Below are positions 18,594 through 30,507 of a stretch of 42,119 bases of DNA, in pieces (positions within the stretch are counted from its first letter, which is position 1; the number at the start of each line of letters is the position of its first letter). The stretch spans positions 1 through 42,119 of the forward strand of contig NZ_RZQL01000027.1 of NCBI RefSeq assembly GCF_003997935.1. The letters run 5' to 3'. The stretch is from Mesorhizobium sp. M7A.F.Ca.US.006.01.1.1 (GTDB lineage Bacteria > Pseudomonadota > Alphaproteobacteria > Rhizobiales > Rhizobiaceae). The notes under the pieces are model-generated. The model was not told the origin of the DNA and made no database searches. It was given only the letters and a program-made list of their open reading frames with translations. Made by a program: the position numbers and the translations under genes.

Positions 18594-21500
18594 TTATCTT
18601 CTGCGTTCAGGGAGCCACGGCGCCTGGGCTGGCTGATGAACACCGTCCGCTCGCGCATGTGGGGTCGAATTGATTTGTGCCCAAGTGGAGGCAGGCTCGT
18701 CTTCCAACAGTTGCCGCAGTTCCCCTGGCTCGAACGCCATCATCGGTGGGGAAGCGGGTTCATCCTCCAACAGTTGCCGCAGTTCCCCTGGCTCGAACGC
18801 CATCATCGGTGGGGAAGCGGGTTCATCCTCCAACAGCTGCCGCAGTTCCCCTGGCTCGAACGCCATCATTGGTGGGGAGGCAGGCTCGTCCTCCAACAGT
18901 TGCCGCAGTTCCCCTGGCTCGAACGCCATCATTGGTGGGGAGGCAGGTTCGTCCTCCAACAGTTGCCGCAGTTCCCCTGGCTCGAACGCCATCATTGGTG
19001 GGGAGGCAGGCTCGTCTTCCAACAGTTGCCGCAGTTCCCCTGGCTCGAATGCCATCATCGGTGGGGAGGCGGGTTCATCCTCCAGCAGCTGCCGCGGCTC
19101 TTCCTCGTGCGGCAAGCGCCTCCTTAGCCGGTCTTGCAGCGCCTGCCGATCGGCAACGAGGTTGTCGAGGGGCAGCGGCTCGTGGTCTGGCCGCTGCCCT
19201 TTCACCAATCGTTCAACCAGCGCCCACGTGCCCTCCAGGACAAATACGCCGCAATCATAATGGTTCGTCTGTCTGGCCATGGGGGCTGGCGCCAAGGTGG
19301 CATTCAGCAGTCCTGCGAGCTGTTTTGCAGGCACGTCGTTATATCCCTCTCGCTGGAGGGAGTCGTAGTGATAGGCGAACCGCCTTTCCGGGTCGCGGCG
19401 ATCAACGAGCAGCAGCGACCAATGGGTGCCGGGGCTAGTAGCCGTGCCATTATTCACTGGCAAGAACAGGAAGTCGGCTGTGGCGTTGTTTTGATTATAG
19501 ATGGACTGCAATATGCCTCGAGCGTCTTGCGGCGACGTGTGTCGCAGTAGATGGGATACGGAAGGATCCACCAGCCGAGTCCGGGCAGCGAGCGCCGGAT
19601 TGATCCCCTGCAGTTGCCCCTCCAGCAAATTGTAATCTCTCTGGATATGGGCGTCGCTCAGCCATTCGGCGGCGCCGAGCACCCGCCCCGTTGCAACGTT
19701 GGACGGGGCTGTCGGATCGAGCGCCCCGATCTGAGCCCCAGAGGAACTGGTAGTCAGTGTGGTCACATCAACCAGTGGAAGGCCGCGGTAGGTGCCTGGC
19801 AGCCTAGCGGTTGCTGGCGAGGCGGGTTGGGGAGCTCTTGCCGGTGCCGCTGGCCCAGCTTCAGCAGCGGCCCCAACGCGCCTGGTGACTGCGTCTGCCG
19901 GATGAGCAGAAAGGACAGTTTCGCGCCCGAGCACAATGCGCGGCAGGATATCCCGGAGGTGAGCCAATGCAGAACTGATACTTAGCCTATTACCATAGGA
20001 GACAGCCTTGAAGCTCTCAACATCTTTATCCAGCGATTTGTCGTGAATCCGAGCCGCAATCCCAAGCTTGTTATTTTGACGCAGGTACTGACTAAAATGT
20101 CTAAGAAAATTTGTATAGCCGCCCACGGTATCTGGATTCCGTCCGGTCGCAGGCGCTGCCAGGTACTCCTTGGTCGAAGCGGCTCTGTAATTTCTAATGA
20201 GCTCGGCATCGTCAGGATAGGGGATCACGACAGGGCGAGCCATAATCGGGGCTCCGCCTGTCGACTTCTTGAGGTAACGCAGTGCGCCAGCCACGGTGGA
20301 GGAACCACCCGTACTCTCGTACTCCTTGAGATCCTGATCCAGCGACGAATGGTAAAGCCGAGCAGCAAACCCTGGCTTGTTGTTTTGAAGGAGCCACCGA
20401 CTAAAGCCGAAAAGAGAATTTACATTGTAAGTGACCGTGTTCGCTTTGGCCTTACCCGCGTGGAATGCTGCCCTCAGCCCTTCGATAGCGGTCGCATCGT
20501 TGGAATAGACAGGACGCTTGTCGGCACCGTCGGGGACTACAATTGGACGATCCGGCTGCACTGTCGAGGGCATCGACCCACCACCTCCGGGATGCGGTGC
20601 TGGGGTGGATTCGTGCTCATCCCTCTGCCTGACGAGCTGCGCCTCACATTCCGGTGTAGCCACCTCATGAGGATCCTGCATCGGTTCGATCCCCTCCATC
20701 TCCTGCTGCAACCAAGCCAAAGCTTGGCGAGCGGCCTGCGCGGCTTCATCAACCGCGGAGGATGTCTCCACACCTCTGGCGGACGCCGGCAGAGCCTGCT
20801 CCGCCCGCCGTCGAAAGAGCTCTGGCGAGGCGGATTTCTCCGCCCACAATCTGGGCTGCGTAGCGAGTCCCCGTCCAGATTTATGTGGCACCGCCTCGCT
20901 TGGCAGCGGGCTGCTCCTGTCCCGTGCAGCTACCAGCTCCTCCGGGGCGCCCTGGTCGCCGTGGCGCCAGTTCAAGTGAGGGACGGCCTCTCCAAAGTCG
21001 GGCGCTTGGTGTTGGTGCGCGGTTGGGGCGAGAGACAATGGTAGATCGGTGCCCTCCTTATAACCTACCGGCAGGAGCTCCTCTGGCCAATCGAATCCCT
21101 GCTGTGGTGCGGTATGCTGAGCAGCGTCGCCACGGGGACGAGCCTCCATGCTGACCGCGTTTTCCAGATGATTCCCGAGTATAACGCGCGGCGGGTTCTT
21201 GCGGAGATAAACCAGCGCAGATTCGATCGGAGCTCCACCATTAGAGGAGGCGGCCTTGTAGCTCTCAACATCTTTATCCAGCGATTTATCGTAAATGCGA
21301 CCCGCAATTCCGAGCTTGTCATTTTGACGTAGGTAATGACTGAAATGGTTAAGAGCAGTTGCGTAGCCGCTCGCGGATCTGAAATGTCTGGTGAGCGCGG
21401 CGTCGTCAGGATGGGGGTTCAGGACAGCGCGACCCACAATCGGGCCGGCTCCGCCCATCGACTTCATCAATTGACGCAGTGCGCCAGCCACGGTGGAGGA

Positions 21501-22166
21501 ACCACCCCTACTCTCGTACTCCTCGAGATCCTGGCTCAGCGACGGATGGTAAAGCCGAGCAGCAAGCCCTGGCTTGTTGTTTTGAAAGAGCCAACGACTA
21601 AAGCCGAAAAGAGAATTTGTGCTGCGAGTGACCGTGTCCGGCCTGGCTTTACCCGCAAGGAGTGCTGACTTCAGCCCTTCGATGGCGGTGGCATCGTTGG
21701 AATAAACAGGACGCTTGTCGGCACCGTCGGGGACCACAATTGGACGATCCGGCTGCACTGTCGAGGGCATCGACCCGTCGAGATGCGGTGCTGGGGTGTA
21801 TTCGTGCTCGTCCCCCTGCATCACAAGTTGCGCCTCCCGTTCCGATGTACCCACCTGATCGGTGGGGAGTTGCATCATCACGCGAGCGCCTGAGTTGCCA
21901 ACCTCACCTGGTTGCCGCTCAGTGACAGCATGCTGCAGATTGCTTTGGATCCTCTGCCTCTTCGTTGGTCTCAACTCACCTTTACCATGCGAGCCATTGA
22001 CGAGGACCTCCTCGCCTAGCGCACCCATCAACTCGTCCGCCGCCTGCAGTTCGCCCAAGTGCTGCTCAAAACCGGCTTGGCCGGCCTGTCCGCTTGCTCG
22101 TGCGGTACGGCGTGCTGCACCTGCAGCCAAGCTGCCACGATGAATGTCTAGTTTGTACGGGTGCAC
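18594..22166 (-). CDS. Large C48 (Ulp1/SUMO-protease-like) type III effector, NopD/XopD-like
   Basis: About 1,190 residues from GTG 22166, preceded by GGAAGTGAGG; GTG 22190 is an alternative. A basic NLS-like motif PTKRQRI lies near residue 70. A module starting MPSTVQPDRPIVVPDGADKR occurs twice (about 130-240 and 530-640), each followed by a related unit (HFSHYLRQNDKLGIAGRIYD; HFSQYLRQNNKLGIAARIHD). An EAR-type repression motif LPLSL lies near 375. The C48 protease domain (about 830-1015) keeps its catalytic groups: H in GTHWSLLLVD, D in YHYDSLQ, Q and C in QTNHYDCGVFVLEG. Six 21-residue repeats end the protein. A tts box lies upstream. Such effectors are delivered into plant cells and cleave SUMO conjugates (known for NopD/XopD); host target here is unknown. 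Confidence 0.85.
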   Translation of the reverse strand: MHPYKLDIHRGSLAAGAARRTARASGQAGQAGFEQHLGELQAADELMGALGEEVLVNGSHGKGELRPTKRQRIQSNLQHAVTERQPGEVGNSGARVMMQLPTDQVGTSEREAQLVMQGDEHEYTPAPHLDGSMPSTVQPDRPIVVPDGADKRPVYSNDATAIEGLKSALLAGKARPDTVTRSTNSLFGFSRWLFQNNKPGLAARLYHPSLSQDLEEYESRGGSSTVAGALRQLMKSMGGAGPIVGRAVLNPHPDDAALTRHFRSASGYATALNHFSHYLRQNDKLGIAGRIYDKSLDKDVESYKAASSNGGAPIESALVYLRKNPPRVILGNHLENAVSMEARPRGDAAQHTAPQQGFDWPEELLPVGYKEGTDLPLSLAPTAHQHQAPDFGEAVPHLNWRHGDQGAPEELVAARDRSSPLPSEAVPHKSGRGLATQPRLWAEKSASPELFRRRAEQALPASARGVETSSAVDEAAQAARQALAWLQQEMEGIEPMQDPHEVATPECEAQLVRQRDEHESTPAPHPGGGGSMPSTVQPDRPIVVPDGADKRPVYSNDATAIEGLRAAFHAGKAKANTVTYNVNSLFGFSRWLLQNNKPGFAARLYHSSLDQDLKEYESTGGSSTVAGALRYLKKSTGGAPIMARPVVIPYPDDAELIRNYRAASTKEYLAAPATGRNPDTVGGYTNFLRHFSQYLRQNNKLGIAARIHDKSLDKDVESFKAVSYGNRLSISSALAHLRDILPRIVLGRETVLSAHPADAVTRRVGAAAEAGPAAPARAPQPASPATARLPGTYRGLPLVDVTTLTTSSSGAQIGALDPTAPSNVATGRVLGAAEWLSDAHIQRDYNLLEGQLQGINPALAARTRLVDPSVSHLLRHTSPQDARGILQSIYNQNNATADFLFLPVNNGTATSPGTHWSLLLVDRRDPERRFAYHYDSLQREGYNDVPAKQLAGLLNATLAPAPMARQTNHYDCGVFVLEGTWALVERLVKGQRPDHEPLPLDNLVADRQALQDRLRRRLPHEEEPRQLLEDEPASPPMMAFEPGELRQLLEDEPASPPMMAFEPGELRQLLEDEPASPPMMAFEPGELRQLLEDEPASPPMMAFEPGELRQLLEDEPASPPMMAFEPGELRQLLEDEPASPPMMAFEPGELRQLLEDEPASTWAQINSTPHARADGVHQPAQAPWLPERRR
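18688..19100 (-). repeat. 63-bp tandem repeat, six full copies plus a partial
   Basis: The unit encodes 21 residues, ELRQLLEDEPASPPMMAF plus EPG, acidic and amphipathic. Copies are almost identical at the DNA level, differing at a few positions (for example CGGGTTCATC versus CAGGCTCGTC). The near identity implies recent expansion or homogenisation, and copy number probably varies between strains. All copies are in frame at the effector's C-terminus. Confidence 0.95.
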
Positions 22167-22197
22167 GCTATCCTCACTTCCACAGATCACATGAGCA

Positions 22198-22230
22198 ACC
22201 TACTCAGGCAAGCTTTCGAGAGGCTGACGA
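22198..22230 (-). promoter_or_regulatory. tts box (TtsI-binding promoter element of symbiotic T3SS genes)
   Basis: Read on the minus strand: CGTCAGCCTCTCGAAAGCTT, followed by GCCTGA. This matches the rhizobial tts-box core (GTCAGnTTnTCGnnAGCT, recalled consensus) with the GTCAG and TCGaaAGCT blocks intact. It ends about 34 bp before the GTG start at 22166. This supports flavonoid/NodD-TtsI-dependent expression of the effector. Confidence 0.75.
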
Positions 22231-22891
22231 GGTCCGCCGCCGCGGAAGGCGAAGGCTGGTTTTCTGCTCAGCGGTTGACGGCCTCGCGTGTTGCGGCCGC
22301 GCCGGGTATCACGCCAATCAATCTGAATAGTCGATGCGTCAAACGAACCAGGATGGGATTTTCGTAGCGGGGCTGCTCTACTCACTCTTGTCCTGAGGGC
22401 AGAATTCAACCATATCGCCGAGCAACTGGATGCCGATTGGATACCCGATCCGGAAAGCTTCAGCTCATATGTGACGCGAGGATGAGAATCGTGGCAGCTC
22501 CAGACCGACGGGCTGCCACCCACAGCGGCGATGACCGACGAGGGTCTTCTATTGCCAAGGCAATCGTCCGTTCGGGGACCTATGTGTTCCAATGCTCGTC
22601 GAGCGGATCGGTGGGCCGCACCGCCGTAGCGTTACGGCGAGCGGAAGCGGCGTTGGGTGCGGCTTTTCCCCTGAACGCTTCACACCAGGCTGATAGGGGA
22701 TCTTGCAATCGCACACACGCGGTCTGCAGGCGTGCCTATCAAGCAGTTTGCTCAGACCAACGTCGCGGCGAGCCGATCCTCAATACGCAGCGCAAGTCCT
22801 AGACTCCACGATCGTCCTTCGGTGCAGATTTGCTCGCGCCTCGCCCTGATTACAGCTGATAAGGCGAGCTAACAATTGCAAGAGCCACAAG
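22231..22891. other. Intergenic region upstream of the effector; no clear gene
   Basis: Only short coding-like scraps are visible, for example a plus frame AEFNHIAEQLDADWIPDPES near 22395-22460 that stops at a TGA soon after. I could not place it in a family. Confidence 0.35.
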
Positions 22892-25198
22892 CTATTCCAG
22901 CTCGATCGGTTTGGTGTTCCAGTCGGGCGGGGTCTGACCGAGAATGTTGCGAACGAAGAAGTCTAGGAGTTTGCGCTCGGTGTAGGTGCCTAGAGTATGG
23001 TGATTGGCACCAGGAACGTAGACCATGTCAAAATCTTTTCCTGCCTTGATGAGTCGATCGGCAAGCTGGAACGAGCAAAACGGATCGACATTATCATCCA
23101 TTTCGCCGACCGCGATCATCAGCTTGCCCTGCAGCCTGTGAGCATTGTCAACGGCGGAGGATTGCGAATATTCAATGCCGACCGGCCACCCCATCCAAAG
23201 TTCGTTCCACCAGGTCTTGTCTATCCTGTTGTCGAAGCAGCCGTTTTTGGCGACGGCGACCTTGTAGAAATCGGGGTGAAAGAGCAGCGCGCTGACTGCA
23301 CTCTGGCCGCCGGCGGATGCGCCAAAAATGCCGACGTTGGATATGTCGTACCATGGATATTGCGCGGCCGCCGCCTTGTGCCACAGAATGCGATCGGGAA
23401 ATCCTGCGTCCTTCAGATTCTTCCAAGCAACATCATGGAAGGCGCGGGAGCGGTTGTTGGTGCCCATGCCGTCGATCTGAGCAACGACGAAGCCCAGCTG
23501 CGTGAGCGGCTCTGTCCACCGCGAGAAGGATTTTGGGACGAAGGAGCCGTGGGGTCCAGCATAGATATTCTCCACAACCGGGTATTTCTTCGTCGGGTCG
23601 AAGTTGGCTGGCAGGTGGAGCACGCCCCAGATGTCAGTTTTGCCGTCGCGCCCCTTGGAATGGAAACTGAGCGGCGGCTGCCAGCCTGCGGCGACGAGCT
23701 CAGAAATGTCGGCCGTCTCGATCTGCTGGAGCTTGGCATTGTCGCTGGCGCGGTAGAGTGCCATGCGCGGGGGCAGATCGATGCGTGACCAGAGATCGAC
23801 ATAATAGCGCCTGTCAGGCGAGAACTCGATATGGTGGTTGGCCGGTTCGGGCGTCAGTGCAGTCAGTCCCTTGCCGTCAAAGCCGATGCGGTAAGCATGG
23901 ACCCAATAGGGGTCCTCCTGCGAGTTCATCCCGCTCGCCTCGAACCAGATCTGACGCTTGACCGGATCGACATGGTTGACCCTCCGGACGACCCACTCAC
24001 CTCGCGTGATCTGGTTTTCGAGCGCGCCTGTCCGGCCGTTGAAAAGATACAAATGCTCATACCCGTCGCGCTCTGATGCCCAGATGATCTCCTTCCCGTC
24101 ATCGACATCGTAACGGAAGATTTTTCCGGCATCCTCCTGGCCATGCCCCAGCGGCAAATAATCAACGAATGTCTCGCTGGTCTCATCGATCAGGGAGCGC
24201 CCGCGGCCCGAGGCGGCGTCTACCTCGACCAGGCGATAAAGCTGATGCCCGCGCTGGTTATATTCGAAAGTGAAGCCGCGGCTGTCCGCCCACCACCGGA
24301 GAGGGGAAAGTTCGAAGACGTTCGAGAAGAGGGCACCGTCAATCACGATCTGGCGCCGGCCGGCAATGTCGAACAGGACTGGCTGGGGCAGCGGAAGGAC
24401 ATCGCCCGGCCTGGGATAGAATTTTGTTGAATATTCCCGCTCCAACTGGTCCGTCGAAGAATTGAGGTAGCGGACCTCTCGCCTATAGCCGGGGCGAACA
24501 AGGTAAGCGGCGAGGTGGCGCGAGTCCGGCGACCAGCTCAGCGTCGAAAAGACGTAGCAATTGCCTTCGGCTCCGTCCCGGCTCAGAGGAACATCCTGCA
24601 ATCCGTCCTCGCTGCGCAGGAAAACGTTGCAGTTCTTGATATAGGCGATCCATTTGCCGTCGGGCGACGCGTTGCTCTTGTCGGGGTTGTTCTCCGCTGG
24701 CGGCGTGTAGCGGTGGCTGAGCTCCCTACGGTCCCCTTTCCTTGCATCGAATGTGGTGCTGGTACAGTCATAGCTTGCAAGGTCGCAGCTCCACCGGGTG
24801 TCTTCAATCTGGAAGTCGAGCCTGCGACCATCCTCACTCAGTTCGAAACGGTCGAACGGAAGATTGCCGGCTTGATAGCTCTCATGGCTCACCTTGTTTA
24901 GCGCTGCCGCCAGACGCGCCTGATCGAAAGCGGGCCGCTTGAAACCCGTGGCAGCATCGACCTGCATGAACTGCTGCTCGCCGTGGCTAGTCCGGCGGTA
25001 GACGAAGGCTTCACCCCCGGTCAGCCAGAAAGGCATTTTGGGGACATTGACAGTGAGCCCGCCATATCGATCGTTGATCGTAAGTGCGCGCTTGAAATCG
25101 GCCGGCGCTAGCGTCGGGTGTAAACTTTTCGAACCCTTGGCCAGCGTCTGAGTTGCCGATCGCCATGCGGCGCGCGTCAAAGCGCCGATCCTGGACAT
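22892..25198 (-). CDS. S9 family peptidase (prolyl oligopeptidase/DPP-IV type)
   Basis: 768 residues from ATG 25198. Residues about 80-480 form the beta-propeller DPP-IV N-terminal domain (SPDGKWIAYIKNCNVFLRSE, TLSWSPDSRHLAAYLVRPGY, ASERDGYEHLYLFNGRTGAL). The alpha/beta hydrolase follows, with nucleophile GIFGASAGGQSAVS (G-x-S-x-G-G type), acid in VGEMDDNVDP and histidine in PGANHHTLGTY. Such enzymes remove or cleave after proline-containing peptides and are usually exported. Here no signal peptide is visible at the N-terminus (MSRIGALTRAAWRSATQTLA), so the 5' end may have been lost. It is a stand-alone gene; its role in the island is unknown. Confidence 0.88.
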   Translation of the reverse strand: MSRIGALTRAAWRSATQTLAKGSKSLHPTLAPADFKRALTINDRYGGLTVNVPKMPFWLTGGEAFVYRRTSHGEQQFMQVDAATGFKRPAFDQARLAAALNKVSHESYQAGNLPFDRFELSEDGRRLDFQIEDTRWSCDLASYDCTSTTFDARKGDRRELSHRYTPPAENNPDKSNASPDGKWIAYIKNCNVFLRSEDGLQDVPLSRDGAEGNCYVFSTLSWSPDSRHLAAYLVRPGYRREVRYLNSSTDQLEREYSTKFYPRPGDVLPLPQPVLFDIAGRRQIVIDGALFSNVFELSPLRWWADSRGFTFEYNQRGHQLYRLVEVDAASGRGRSLIDETSETFVDYLPLGHGQEDAGKIFRYDVDDGKEIIWASERDGYEHLYLFNGRTGALENQITRGEWVVRRVNHVDPVKRQIWFEASGMNSQEDPYWVHAYRIGFDGKGLTALTPEPANHHIEFSPDRRYYVDLWSRIDLPPRMALYRASDNAKLQQIETADISELVAAGWQPPLSFHSKGRDGKTDIWGVLHLPANFDPTKKYPVVENIYAGPHGSFVPKSFSRWTEPLTQLGFVVAQIDGMGTNNRSRAFHDVAWKNLKDAGFPDRILWHKAAAAQYPWYDISNVGIFGASAGGQSAVSALLFHPDFYKVAVAKNGCFDNRIDKTWWNELWMGWPVGIEYSQSSAVDNAHRLQGKLMIAVGEMDDNVDPFCSFQLADRLIKAGKDFDMVYVPGANHHTLGTYTERKLLDFFVRNILGQTPPDWNTKPIELE

Positions 25199-25839
25199 AC
25201 CTGTTCACTTCTTTCGGTTTTCGGAATGCTAATTTTGAAGTTGGGTTCTCGTCGCCGGTCTGCAGCAGCGCCGAAGCGTCGCCTTGGAGGAGAGCCAGCA
25301 CGCGGGTGCAGCCAGGCACGCGCAACAGGGGCGCTCCTTGGACATCCAGGCACTGGTTCGGGTGCCGATTGAAGAGTTGGCGTCCGCCGCCGAAACAACC
25401 AGGAAAGAGCGTCCATGCAGCCCTGACGCGACTATTTCCCCGCGAGTATGGCCGCTTGCTTTTCTGCATCATCTGAAAGGTCCTGCTCTAGTCGGGCCGG
25501 ATGTCACCCCGGCAGAAATCATTGTGCTATTTCGACAATCTCCGAGCGATTGCCGCCGGCCCATGACGAGGTTTACCGATAGGGCGCAATATGCGTGCCA
25601 AAGGAAAAGCGGTTTAAATACACGGCAATCCGCCTATGTCGCATCCCCAACATCGTCGCACACCGGACAATGCCGGACGAAATTGTCCCGGGGCGTCAAA
25701 TTGGTTTGATGGTGACCCAAGGAGTTCTGGCTTTATCTGAGGCGTTCGGCCTTTTTCGAAAGCCGGACTCTTCGCGCGTTTCCGACGGCCCGAAGCGCCT
25801 GATCAAAGCTGACGGCATTCCCGGGTCTTGGCCTTGCCA
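25199..25839. other. Non-coding or eroded stretch upstream of the S9 peptidase
   Basis: Minus-strand frames reach across 25011-25472 but show no family resemblance and no leader peptide that could be joined confidently to the peptidase. No promoter motif stands out. Confidence 0.35.
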
Positions 25840-26085
25840 CAGCAGCACCTGCTGCATCAATTCCGACGGACGCTGTAGAACACCTGCAACACACGGCCCG
25901 CAGCAATTTCTCCGGCGCAACGCTGGGGCGACCGCCTTTGGCACTGCAGGCGTACATGCCGGAAAGGATGCCGTCTAGCCGCACCAGCGCTCCATTGATC
26001 ATCAGCCGGTGCGGGCACCAGGATGACCGGCTGGAACGAAATCTTCCAACCGCTTCATCGTGAACAGCTGCTCCATGAACACATC
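25840..26085 (-). pseudogene. N-terminal fragment of an IS5-like transposase
   Basis: The minus strand encodes MEQLFTMKRLEDFVPAGHPG, then in a shifted frame INGALVRLDGILSGMYACS and KGGRPSVAPEKLLRA, then in a third frame VLQVFYSVRRN. This is the conserved start of an IS5-type transposase (normally LEDFVPxDHPLR...GRPSxxPEKLLRALLLQxFYSVRSE). At least two shifts are present and the catalytic part is missing. It is a different IS from the one at 4835-6179 and marks an old insertion next to the gibberellin gene remnants. Confidence 0.7.
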
Positions 26086-26183
26086 GCTCCCGTCAATCGA
26101 GCCGTCTCGCCAGGGGGATCAATAGTCTGTCTTTGGCGTAGGTATTTCAGCAGCCTGCTGTTAGCGTGCGGACGACGCCGACA

Positions 26184-29112
<2,929 letters not shown>

Positions 29113-29409
29113 ATGTCGAAGGATTCGGGTAAGGGCGATAATCACGGCGGCGGACCGGGCAAGATCGAGATCACGGTGGTGGTGAACGGCCAGCCCACGC
29201 AGGTCGAAGCCAATCCCAACCAGCCGCTTCACGTCATTCGTACCAAAGCCCTTGAGAACACGCAGAATGTCGCCCAACCAGCCGAGAATTGGGAATTCAA
29301 GGATGAGGCCGGCAACTTGCTCGATGTCGACAAGAAGCTTGGCGACTTCGGTTTCCCGAATACTGTGACCCTGTTCCTCAGCCTGAAGGCGGGCGTCGCA
29401 GGTGCCTAA
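29113..29409 (+). CDS. Ubiquitin-like modifier of a Bil/Bub-type operon (DUF2604-like)
   Basis: 98 residues; ATG 29113 has AGGAG eight bases upstream. After a Gly-rich, charged N-terminus (KDSGKGDNHGGGPGK) comes a beta-grasp pattern: KIEITVVVNGQPTQVEANPN, PLHVIRTKALENTQ, ENWEFKDEAGNLLDVDKKLG and NTVTLFLSLKAG. This is the bacterial ubiquitin-like (DUF2604-type) protein found with E2, JAB and E1 genes. The C-terminus ends LKAGVAGA, without a terminal Gly-Gly; removal of one residue would expose a glycine. It is the first gene of the operon and overlaps the next by 8 bp. In characterised Bil systems the modifier is attached to a phage structural protein; that role here is inferred from gene order. 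Confidence 0.85.
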   Translation: MSKDSGKGDNHGGGPGKIEITVVVNGQPTQVEANPNQPLHVIRTKALENTQNVAQPAENWEFKDEAGNLLDVDKKLGDFGFPNTVTLFLSLKAGVAGA

Positions 29410-30019
29410 ACACCAAAGTGTGGATCCGGAGGTCTCCCGAGCGAAGTTTGATCGGGAGATCGGCCGGTTCCGGCCATATGCTGATGTCTATCGGGCTCAG
29501 GGCTGCTTCTTGATCGAGGCGACCTTTCCGCGCGCTTTCTTCATTTTCGCCAGCCCCAAGTTAAAGCCACGGGTGGTCAGCGCAGCGAGCGAGGTCGACT
29601 TCACCGACTACGACTTAAGACCACCGTCCGTGGTCTTCGTCGATCCGTTTACGCGTCATCCGATTGCCCGGAAAGATCTATACCTGAAAATGCTTAGACG
29701 TCCGCCGCTGCCCGGAACGCCGCCGGAGATGATAGGAGCTCTCATCCAGCAGAACGCCGTGCCGCTGACGGACTTCATCCAGGCCAACAGTCCCGAGGAC
29801 GAACCATTCCTGTGCATGGCGGGCGTCCGGGAATACCACGACAATCCAGCCCATTCAGGTGATCCATGGCTGCTTCATCGGGGTTCTGGCGAAGGCTGTT
29901 TGGCCTTCATCCTGGACAAGATCATCAAGTACGGAATCGTTCCTATAGAGCAGTTGCAGATTCAACTCCAACCGACAATCGTAGGAATGGTGGTATCCCC
30001 TCAGGCGATACAAGAATGA
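29402..30019 (+). CDS. E2-like ubiquitin-conjugating protein of the Bil/Bub-type operon
   Basis: 205 residues from GTG 29402, which overlaps the end of the modifier gene. The first half has the E2-like beta-meander (FRPYADVYRAQGCFLIEATF, FFIFASPKLKPRVVSAASEV, PPSVVFVDPFTRHPIARKDL). The second half holds the conserved block DEPFLCMAGVREYHDNPAHS and GDPWLLHRGSGEGCLAFILD, in which C of FLCMAG is the likely catalytic cysteine and the H/D residues around YHDNPAHSGDPW are conserved in this prokaryotic E2 group (recalled). The protein would carry the modifier from E1 to target. Its stop overlaps the next start (ATGA), so the two are translationally coupled. Confidence 0.75.
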   Translation: MPKHQSVDPEVSRAKFDREIGRFRPYADVYRAQGCFLIEATFPRAFFIFASPKLKPRVVSAASEVDFTDYDLRPPSVVFVDPFTRHPIARKDLYLKMLRRPPLPGTPPEMIGALIQQNAVPLTDFIQANSPEDEPFLCMAGVREYHDNPAHSGDPWLLHRGSGEGCLAFILDKIIKYGIVPIEQLQIQLQPTIVGMVVSPQAIQE

Positions 30020-30504
30020 CTGGTTTGAGAGATGTAACGATCGTGACTCTCCCGCGCGGCTGCATCTCGACCACGCATGGGCATCTGCGCTCAGTTGGTC
30101 GCGAGGGCAATGAGGGGATGGCGCTCTGGGTCGGCGTTCAGCAAGAGCGGCACTTTGCCGTAACAGAGACGGTTATCCCGGCGCAGCGTCACATTCGGAC
30201 AAACGATGGCGTTTGCGTGATCGTTGCGGCCGAAGAACTGCACCGGCTCAATGTCTGGCTCTACAAAAGCGGCCTGAAACTCTTGGCCCAGATTCACAGC
30301 CATCCGGGCCGCGCCTACCATTCGACGACGGACGACGCTTATGCGGTTGCTACCACGGTTGGGTGTCTGTCGCTGGTAGTGCCGAATTTCGCCCGCGAGC
30401 CTTTCGATTTTGCTCGGGTCGCCGCCTATCGGCTTGACGAAAAGGCCAAATGGAATGCGCTCCCTCCCGCGGCACTGTCGCGAATGATCATGATATCGAG
30501 TTGA
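30016..30504 (+). CDS. JAB/JAMM metalloprotease (deubiquitinase-like) of the Bil/Bub-type operon
   Basis: 162 residues from ATG 30016. The zinc-protease signature is complete: a glutamate in REGNEGMALWVG (about residue 35) and the metal site AQIHSHPGRAYHSTTDD (H-x-H-P followed by S/T and D), near residues 94-109. JAB proteases in such operons trim the modifier precursor and/or remove it from targets. An open frame extends upstream inside the E2 gene, but the ATG at 30016 is chosen because it overlaps the E2 stop. Only 3 bp separate its stop from the E1 gene. Confidence 0.85.
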   Translation: MTGLRDVTIVTLPRGCISTTHGHLRSVGREGNEGMALWVGVQQERHFAVTETVIPAQRHIRTNDGVCVIVAAEELHRLNVWLYKSGLKLLAQIHSHPGRAYHSTTDDAYAVATTVGCLSLVVPNFAREPFDFARVAAYRLDEKAKWNALPPAALSRMIMISS

Positions 30505-30507
30505 ACA

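Noticed and set aside
18688..19100. Possible CRISPR array from regular repeats
   Set aside because: The 63-bp units are contiguous with no unique spacers and are in frame within a protein gene.
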